Shown: one piece after another, positions 5,558 to 9,913 of the stretch
How the letters are laid out: every line of letters begins with the position of its first letter
Position numbering within the stretch: the stretch's first letter is position 1
DNA from: Verrucomicrobiota bacterium
GTDB taxonomy: Bacteria > Verrucomicrobiota > Verrucomicrobiia > Limisphaerales > AV2
NCBI GenBank assembly: GCA_003219345.1
Contig: QHOP01000183.1
Span: forward strand, 12,678-22,590
Length of the DNA stretch: 9,913 nucleotides
Direction: 5' to 3'
Translations under genes and position numbers: made by a program
The notes under the pieces: generated by a model
The model's database searches: none
Seen by the model: the letters and a program-made list of their open reading frames with translations, nothing else
Told to the model about the DNA's origin: nothing

Positions 5558-6914
5558 CGATCCCGGGGCAGGTTTTGAACTCGGCAGCTATTCGGTTCGG
5601 GAGAATGCGGGCATCATCGCCGTAACGGTCCTGCGGGGCAACGATGTCGCTTTTGGGTCGATCACGCTCGATTATGCCACGAGCAACCTGACCGCCACGG
5701 CGGGGCAGGATTACCAGGCGGTATCAGGCACGCTGGCGTTCGAGCAGAACGAAACGGTGAAGACCATCCCCATCCCCATCCTGTGGAATGGATCAGTCTC
5801 GAACAACACGAGCTTCACTGTGACCCTGAGCAATCTGAGCGGTGGAGCCACCCTGGGGAGAGCGTCTACGACGGTAAACATTCTGGACGCGAGAGGACTG
5901 ACCTCTCGCACAGTGGCGCCCGAGTTTGATACTGCGCTGACGATCCGGCGCGAGGAGGGCGTAAACCTCCTCACCTGGGCCGGCGGCGGCCAACTGCAAA
6001 GAGCGGACCGGCCGACGGGGCCCTGGCAGATGCTCATGAACGCCACCAGCCCGTACGCAGTTCAGTCGGCGCTCCCAACCACGTTTTATCGGGTCACCCG
6101 GCCTAGGCCGGTGAACCTTTACGTCCCATCAAGCTACGACGGCCAAACACCGTTGCCCCTGGTGATCCTCTTGCACGGCTACGGCTTCAACGGCGTCGCG
6201 CAGGAAAACTACATGCAATTCCGCCCGCTGGCGGAGGCGCGAGGGTTTCTCTACTGCTACCCCGAGAGCACGCCCGACAGTACCGGCACCGAGTTCTGGA
6301 ACGCTACCGATAGCTGTTGTGATTTTTTTAACACCGGTACCGATGACGCCGGCTATCTGCGGGCTCTGATTGATGAGATCGGCAGGCAGTTTGCGATGGA
6401 CCGAAAGCGGATCCATTTGATTGGATGGTCGAACGGAGGCTTTATGGCCTATCGGATGGCCTGCCAGTCCGCGGATATCATCGCCGGCATCGCCAGTCTG
6501 GCCGGCATGACTTTCCTGGACCCCGGGCGCTGCGCACCTTCCGAACCGGTCAATATCCTCCACATCCACGGCACCACCGACGCCAACGTTCCTTACGCTG
6601 GCGGGGCGCTGACCACTACCGGCCAGGCGGCACAGGCGCCGGCGAATATGCCTGCGTATCCCAGCGCGCTGCAAACGGTCCAGTACTGGGCCGGGTATAA
6701 CGGCGCCCGCGACCCGGTCACCGATCCGGGACCTTCGATGGATCTCACCGCGGATGTGCCGGGGCTGGACACCGTCATCACGCGCTACGCTAACTCCCCG
6801 CCCAGCGGCGCAGTCGAACTCTGGACAATCAACGGGGGCAGCCACGGACCGGCACTTTCCTCAGAGTTTGCGCCACGGGTCGTCGACTGGCTTCTCGCCC
6901 ATCCCAAACGCTGA
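5433..6914 (+). CDS. Calx-beta / PHB-depolymerase-type esterase, 3' part of the frameshifted gene
   Basis: Homology starts at 5463 with EPTKNFRVDLSNPTGGAVLG, the second half of the third Calx-beta domain (ends TIADND). A complete fourth domain follows (GAGFELGSYSVRENAG to TTVNILDARG), then a short segment of the type QLQRADRPTGPWQ...TTFYRV that I recall from Verrucomicrobia secreted proteins. The C-terminal alpha/beta hydrolase (from about 6115) resembles PHB-depolymerase/feruloyl-esterase family enzymes (LpqC-like, COG3509). It has an HGYG oxyanion loop (His codon 6174), GWSNGG with nucleophile Ser at 6429-6431, HGTTDANVPY with Asp at 6579-6581, and GGSHGPA with His at 6843-6845. The likely substrates are extracellular polyesters or plant-type esters. 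The ATG at 5433 is the last start codon before the homology. Initiation there would give a protein with no signal peptide. The intact ancestor was almost certainly one gene, 4556-6914. Confidence 0.8.
   Translation: MDLITAASPTEPTKNFRVDLSNPTGGAVLGSRTTATITIADNDPGAGFELGSYSVRENAGIIAVTVLRGNDVAFGSITLDYATSNLTATAGQDYQAVSGTLAFEQNETVKTIPIPILWNGSVSNNTSFTVTLSNLSGGATLGRASTTVNILDARGLTSRTVAPEFDTALTIRREEGVNLLTWAGGGQLQRADRPTGPWQMLMNATSPYAVQSALPTTFYRVTRPRPVNLYVPSSYDGQTPLPLVILLHGYGFNGVAQENYMQFRPLAEARGFLYCYPESTPDSTGTEFWNATDSCCDFFNTGTDDAGYLRALIDEIGRQFAMDRKRIHLIGWSNGGFMAYRMACQSADIIAGIASLAGMTFLDPGRCAPSEPVNILHIHGTTDANVPYAGGALTTTGQAAQAPANMPAYPSALQTVQYWAGYNGARDPVTDPGPSMDLTADVPGLDTVITRYANSPPSGAVELWTINGGSHGPALSSEFAPRVVDWLLAHPKR
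5459..5465 (+). other. Frameshift/deletion junction in the third Calx-beta domain
   Basis: Up to the AAC at 5459-5461 the protein reads in one frame (GLDYSGITN). From GAA at 5463 it reads in the +1 frame (EPTKNFRVDL). In the second Calx-beta domain the corresponding points are 23 codons (69 nt) apart, but here a single base lies between them. The simplest reading is an in-place loss of about 68 nt, which removes the middle strands of the domain and shifts the frame. Copies of AACAG occur in domain 2 close to both equivalent breakpoints (5126-5130 and 5196-5200), so deletion through short direct repeats is plausible. Confidence 0.8.
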
Positions 6915-6969
6915 GTGCCGCGCCATAACGCGGGGAGAAGGAATTCGCGCTCATTCGCGGATGCCAAGA

Positions 6970-8136
6970 TCAAACGGCTGCCGCAGCCAAAGCGGCTTCG
7001 GCGTCCGTCTTCCGCCCCGAATCGTTCAAAATCTGCCCGAGCGCAGACATGAACGCTTTCACATTGGCTTTGCTCGAGGTTTCGCCCATCAGGCCGACGC
7101 GCCAGATTTTGCCTTTCAGCGGACCGAGACCGGCGCCGACTTCAATGTTGAAGTCCGTTAACAATCGTTTGCGCACGGCGGCTTCGTCCACGCCTTCGGG
7201 CACCGCGACGGCATTGAGCTGCCAGAGTTGATGGCCTTCCTGCGACGCGATCTGGAGCCCCATCGCTTTCAAGCCGGCCGTCAGCGCGAGATGATTTTGC
7301 TCGTGGCGACGCCAGCGGCTTTCGAGACCCTCCTCCAATACCAGACGCAACGCTTCGTGCAACGCGTAGTTCATCGAGATGGGCGCGGTGTGATGATAGA
7401 CGCGGTCCTGACCCCAATAGGACGCCAGCAGATTCACGTCGAGATACCAACTCTGGACTTTGGTTTTGCGTTTCGTGGCGGCTTCGAGCGCGCGCGGACT
7501 GAGCGACGCCGGCGAGAGTCCGGGCGGACAACTCAGACATTTCTGCGTGCCGCTATAGACCGCGTCCACCTGCCAGTCGTCAATCCGCACGGGACAACCG
7601 GCGAGCGACGTGACGGTATCCAGAAGCATCAGCGCGCCGGCATTGTGCGTCAGTTTGGAAATCTCTTCAACGGGTGTGAGCGCGCCGGTCGAAGTTTCTG
7701 CGTGCACGATGGCCACAAACTTCGGCCGCGAAGTCTTCTTCAACGCGTCGGCGATTTGCTGCGGCTCGATGATGCGGCCCCAGGGCGCTTCGACTTTGGT
7801 CACCTTCGCACCGCAACGTTCCGCCACGTCCATCATGCGCGTGCCAAAGACGCCGTTGACGCCGATGATGACTTCGTCGCCAGGCTCGATAAGGTTCACG
7901 AAGCAGAATTCCATGCCGGCGCTGCCGGTGCCGCTGACCGGGAAAGTCATTTCGTTCTTTGTCAGGAAAACCTGGCAGAGCATCGTCTTGATTTCCTCCA
8001 TCATCCTGACAAAAGCGGGATCGAGATGGCCGACGAGCGGGCGGGACATGGCTTGGAGGACTGAGGGCGCGACATTGCTGGGGCCCGGTCCCATCAGAAG
8101 GCGCGGCGGCGGTTGAAAGGCGGCGCAAGTTTGCAT
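6970..8136 (-). CDS. Alanine-glyoxylate / serine-glyoxylate aminotransferase family protein (class V, PLP)
   Basis: This 388-residue cytoplasmic PLP enzyme transfers an amino group from alanine or serine to glyoxylate, giving glycine and pyruvate or hydroxypyruvate. It aligns well with human AGT1 and the bacterial PucG/serine-pyruvate group: LLMGPGPSNVAPSVLQAMSR at residues 13-32, SGTGSAGMEFCFVNLIEPGD, HAETSTG, LLDTVTSLAG with D173 for the pyridine nitrogen, YSGTQKCLSCPPGLSP with the Schiff-base lysine K199, and YHHTAPISMNYALHEAL. Near the end, GKIWRVGLMG carries R346 for the substrate carboxylate. The length is normal for the family. The start is the ATG at 8136 with GAGG close upstream. It is convergent with the esterase gene (55 bp between the stops) and divergent from the amine oxidase. 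Sequence alone does not separate alanine:glyoxylate, serine:glyoxylate and ureidoglycine:glyoxylate activity; no purine-catabolism gene is nearby. Confidence 0.93.
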   Translation of the reverse strand: MQTCAAFQPPPRLLMGPGPSNVAPSVLQAMSRPLVGHLDPAFVRMMEEIKTMLCQVFLTKNEMTFPVSGTGSAGMEFCFVNLIEPGDEVIIGVNGVFGTRMMDVAERCGAKVTKVEAPWGRIIEPQQIADALKKTSRPKFVAIVHAETSTGALTPVEEISKLTHNAGALMLLDTVTSLAGCPVRIDDWQVDAVYSGTQKCLSCPPGLSPASLSPRALEAATKRKTKVQSWYLDVNLLASYWGQDRVYHHTAPISMNYALHEALRLVLEEGLESRWRRHEQNHLALTAGLKAMGLQIASQEGHQLWQLNAVAVPEGVDEAAVRKRLLTDFNIEVGAGLGPLKGKIWRVGLMGETSSKANVKAFMSALGQILNDSGRKTDAEAALAAAAV

Positions 8137-8189
8137 GGCCTCAGATTAAAAGGTCGGCTCGACGCGGGCAATGAATTTGAATCGTATCG

Positions 8190-8297
8190 CGTGATCGTTG
8201 AATCGTTAAATCGTTGAAGCGTTGAAGCGTTACAATGGGACAGGATTTGGCGCGTCGTGTTTGCCGTTTTAACGATTTAACGTTTCAACGAATCACG
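8190..8297. repeat. Octamer tandem array and imperfect inverted repeat in a divergent promoter region
   Basis: Five 8-bp units occupy 8194-8233: ATCGTTGA, ATCGTTAA, ATCGTTGA, AGCGTTGA and AGCGTTAC. The segment 8190-8215 is the imperfect reverse complement of 8271-8297 (one extra base and one mismatch over about 26 bp), with about 55 bp between. Together they take up most of the 174 bp between the aminotransferase and amine oxidase start codons, so any promoters for the two genes must overlap or sit inside them. They may be a dispersed repeat or a binding array. Confidence 0.85.
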
Positions 8298-8310
8298 ATA
8301 GCCTCGCGCC

Positions 8311-9444
8311 GTGGCGACACGTTTCGATGTCATCATCATCGGCCTGGGCGCGATGGGCAGCGCCACGGCGTATCACCTCGCCAAGCGCGGAAAAAAGGTT
8401 CTTGGACTGGATCGCTTCGCGCCGCCGCACGGGTTCGGGTCGTCGCACGGGCAAACGCGCATCATCCGCGAAGCGTATTTCGAACATCCACTCTACGTCC
8501 CGCTCATCCAGCGGGCTTACGAACTCTGGGCGGAACTGGAAAAGCAGACCGGGCGTTCCCTGTTGCGACAAACCGGCGGTTTGATGATCGGCCGCCCGGA
8601 CAGCGCAGTCGTGTCCGGCGCGAAGCGGAGTGCCAAAGAACATCGCCTCCGCCACGAGATTCTCGCGGCGGCCGAGGTGCGTCGCCGCTTTCCTGCGCTC
8701 CAACCAACCGACGAAATGATCGCGGTCTGGGAACCGCGCGCGGGAATTCTTTTTCCCGAAACGTGCATCGACGCGCATCTCAGTTTGGCGAGAAAACACG
8801 GCGCCGAACTTCACTCGGCCGAACCGGTATTGCGGTGGCAACCGGAAAGCGATGGTGTCCGCGTGTGGACTGCGAAGAGGGAGTATCTGGCCGACCAGCT
8901 TGTGTTGACGGCCGGGAGTTGGCTTCAATCGCTATTGCCGGACATGAAATTGCCCTTCAACGTCGAACGTCAGATTCAATTCTGGTTCGAGCCAAAGAAT
9001 CCAGCCTGGTTTCAGCCCGACCGCTGTCCGATTCACATCTGGGAACACGAGCGTGGCCGATACTTTTACGGTTTTCCCGACCTGGGCGAAGGCGTGAAGG
9101 TCGCGGGTCATCACGAGGGCGAGATCGTCAATCCCGATTCCATCAACCGCGAGGTGGCGCCAAAGGAAGTCGCAGCCATGCGCGCTCTGGTAAGAAAGTT
9201 CCTTCCCGGCGCGGATGGCGATTTGCGGACGGCGGTCGTCTGCATGTACACGAACACGCCGGATCATCATTTCTTCATTGACCGGCATCCGCAGCACCCG
9301 CAAGTGCTGATCGCCAGTCCGTGTTCCGGCCACGGTTTCAAATTCTCCAGCGCCATCGGTGAAATGCTGGTCGATCTGTTGACCGGGGACCGATGCCAGT
9401 TTGATCTCAGTTTATTTCGTCACCGCTGGTTCGGCCGGAGTTGA
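8311..9444 (+). CDS. Monomeric sarcosine oxidase / N-methyltryptophan oxidase family FAD enzyme
   Basis: This 377-residue flavoprotein oxidase is expected to demethylate an N-methyl amino acid (sarcosine, N-methyltryptophan or a relative) to the amino acid, formaldehyde and H2O2. The FAD-binding fold starts at residue 6 with DVIIIGLGAMGSATAYHLAK. Residues 50-57 RIIREAYF and the TGGLMIG block match MSOX. K263 and H267 (GVKVAGHH) match MSOX K265 and H269, the oxygen-activating lysine and active-site histidine. C311 in VVCMYTNTPDHHFFID corresponds to MSOX C315, which binds FAD covalently. K344 in SGHGFKFSS matches K348, with the same 33-residue spacing from the cysteine. The length is standard. 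The start is a GTG at 8311, just before the VIIIG fold; the ribosome site is poor. It is divergent from the aminotransferase, and its stop directly abuts a MITE-like element. SoxA-like and SolA-like substrates cannot be told apart, so I give no symbol. Confidence 0.93.
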   Translation: MATRFDVIIIGLGAMGSATAYHLAKRGKKVLGLDRFAPPHGFGSSHGQTRIIREAYFEHPLYVPLIQRAYELWAELEKQTGRSLLRQTGGLMIGRPDSAVVSGAKRSAKEHRLRHEILAAAEVRRRFPALQPTDEMIAVWEPRAGILFPETCIDAHLSLARKHGAELHSAEPVLRWQPESDGVRVWTAKREYLADQLVLTAGSWLQSLLPDMKLPFNVERQIQFWFEPKNPAWFQPDRCPIHIWEHERGRYFYGFPDLGEGVKVAGHHEGEIVNPDSINREVAPKEVAAMRALVRKFLPGADGDLRTAVVCMYTNTPDHHFFIDRHPQHPQVLIASPCSGHGFKFSSAIGEMLVDLLTGDRCQFDLSLFRHRWFGRS

Positions 9445-9624
9445 CCACACAGGCGGGCGCAACTCGGCACCACCACCAAGCTGATGTGACGCACTTGTTC
9501 CCCTCACCCGGCCTGGAGGCCACCCTCTCCCCATCGGATGGGGAGAGGGACAGGGTGAGGGGTCTTCAGAAATCTTGCAGACCTGACTCGATATGGTGGT
9601 AGTGCCAAGTTGCGCCCCACACAG
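9445..9624. mobile_element. MITE-like element with 24-bp inverted ends and a possible 8-bp target duplication
   Basis: The segments 9455-9478 and 9594-9617 are reverse complements at 22 of 24 positions (end motif GGGCGCAACTYGGCAC, then accaccacca-like sequence). They are flanked by the direct repeat CCACACAG at 9445-9452 and 9617-9624, which fits a target-site duplication. The inside has no reading frame of note but holds a nested hairpin structure. The left direct repeat begins at the base after the amine oxidase stop codon, so the element landed without harming that gene. Short length, inverted ends and no transposase gene define a MITE. No parent transposase is visible in the window, and the family is unknown to me. 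Confidence 0.6.
9500..9562. repeat. Nested three-stem inverted repeat within the MITE-like element
   Basis: An outer stem CCCCTCACCC (9500-9509) pairs with GGGTGAGGGG (9553-9562). It encloses GGCC-TGGA-GGCC (9510-9521) and a 13-bp stem CCCTCTCCCCATC (9523-9535) pairing with 9537-9549 around one G. The predicted shape is a three-way junction. CCCTCACCC...CTCTCCC repeats of this style occur in many bacteria. Lying 56 bp after a stop codon it might slow or end transcription, but no T-run follows. Confidence 0.85.
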
Positions 9625-9692
9625 CCTCCGCTGCCAATTCAAAGTTGCTTCGTGTGATTGTTTCAGTTAATCTGCCGCGACACGGAAATACC

Positions 9693-9913
9693 ATGTCCGC
9701 CTTTCCCACCACTCACTGGAGTCTGCTCGCGAAGGCGTCGCTCGACGGTGACACAGAAAGTCGGAAGGCCCTCGAGGAGTTGTGTCGTCGTTACTGGGGC
9801 CCGGTTCATCAATTCATACGCGCCCGTGGCGTCTCCGAAGCAGAGGCCCAGGACCTGACGCAGGATTTCATCGTGCACCTGCTGGAGAAATCCACGTTTG
9901 CGCGGGCAGACCG
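9693..9913 (+). CDS. ECF-type RNA polymerase sigma factor (partial, C-terminus outside window)
   Basis: The frame from the ATG at 9693 runs to the window edge for 73 codons: MSAFPTTHWSLLAKASLDGD, then LEELCRRYWGPVHQFIRARG and EAQDLTQDFIVHLLEKSTFA. This is the sigma region 2 start of the ECF subgroup frequent in Planctomycetes and Verrucomicrobia. The THWS opening, the LCxxYWxPxxxFIRxRG helix and DLTQDF (region 2.2, core-polymerase binding) are all in place. In those phyla such sigma genes often precede a serine/threonine kinase gene; the gene here is cut before region 4. The ribosome site is weak (CGGAAA upstream). TTGCTT at 9645-9650 with TTAATC 16 bp later could be a promoter, but the match is poor. 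The MITE-like element ends 68 bp before the start codon and could affect expression. Confidence 0.88.
   Translation, partial: MSAFPTTHWSLLAKASLDGDTESRKALEELCRRYWGPVHQFIRARGVSEAEAQDLTQDFIVHLLEKSTFARAD

Noticed and set aside
6918..6933. CCGCG/CGCGG hairpin between the convergent esterase and aminotransferase genes as terminator
   Set aside because: Only a 5-bp stem with a 6-base loop and no T-run on either strand, so too weak to call.
7228..8064. 278-codon plus-strand frame opposite the aminotransferase
   Set aside because: Antisense shadow of a well-conserved class V aminotransferase.
8235..9281. 348-codon plus-strand frame overlapping the amine oxidase
   Set aside because: It lies in another frame of the oxidase gene, is extremely arginine-rich and has no conserved motif, while the oxidase frame carries every MSOX active-site residue.

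Overview
The window looks like chromosomal DNA of a GC-rich bacterium, most likely a soil or freshwater Verrucomicrobiota of the Limisphaerales/Pedosphaera type. This assignment is inference. It rests on three features: a secreted Calx-beta/esterase protein, a partial ECF sigma factor with the 'THWS...DLTQDF' layout common in Planctomycetes and Verrucomicrobia, and intergenic spaces full of short palindromes and heptamer/octamer tandem repeats. The long frames antisense to the real genes (up to about 510 codons) are high-GC shadows.

Layout. 1-1612 (minus): N-terminal 537 codons of the homodimeric pyruvate dehydrogenase E1 gene aceE, running off the left edge. 1878-2645 (plus): a lipoate-protein ligase family gene divergent from aceE, with a TCCGAAA heptamer array inside the reading frame. 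2646-3036: a non-coding stretch built of palindromic repeats, including two opposed 46-bp copies of a two-hairpin element. 2953-3210 (minus): remnant of an HD-domain phosphohydrolase gene cut off at its HD motif where the repeats begin. 3366-4253 (plus): a patatin-like phospholipase. 4556-6914 (plus): a secreted protein with four Calx-beta domains and a C-terminal PHB-depolymerase/feruloyl-esterase type hydrolase, broken by a frameshifting deletion of about 68 nt in the third Calx-beta domain. 6970-8136 (minus): an alanine/serine-glyoxylate aminotransferase. 8190-8297: octamer tandem repeats and an imperfect inverted repeat. 8311-9444 (plus): a monomeric sarcosine oxidase/N-methyltryptophan oxidase family flavoenzyme. 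9445-9624: a MITE-like element with 24-bp inverted ends and a possible 8-bp target duplication, placed right behind that gene's stop codon. 9693-9913 (plus): start of an ECF sigma factor.

How the genes may work together. The lipoate ligase is plausibly tied to aceE, because the E2 partner of pyruvate dehydrogenase carries lipoyl groups. The aminotransferase and the amine oxidase are divergent, and both can yield glycine, which suggests a small C1/glycine/glyoxylate module. The other genes look unrelated to one another.

I see no convincing undescribed multi-gene system. The unusual content is in the repeats: a hairpin element with compensatory arm changes, a MITE candidate, and a repeat array accommodated inside an essential-looking enzyme. 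The decayed HD gene and the broken Calx-beta/esterase gene also deserve a second look.
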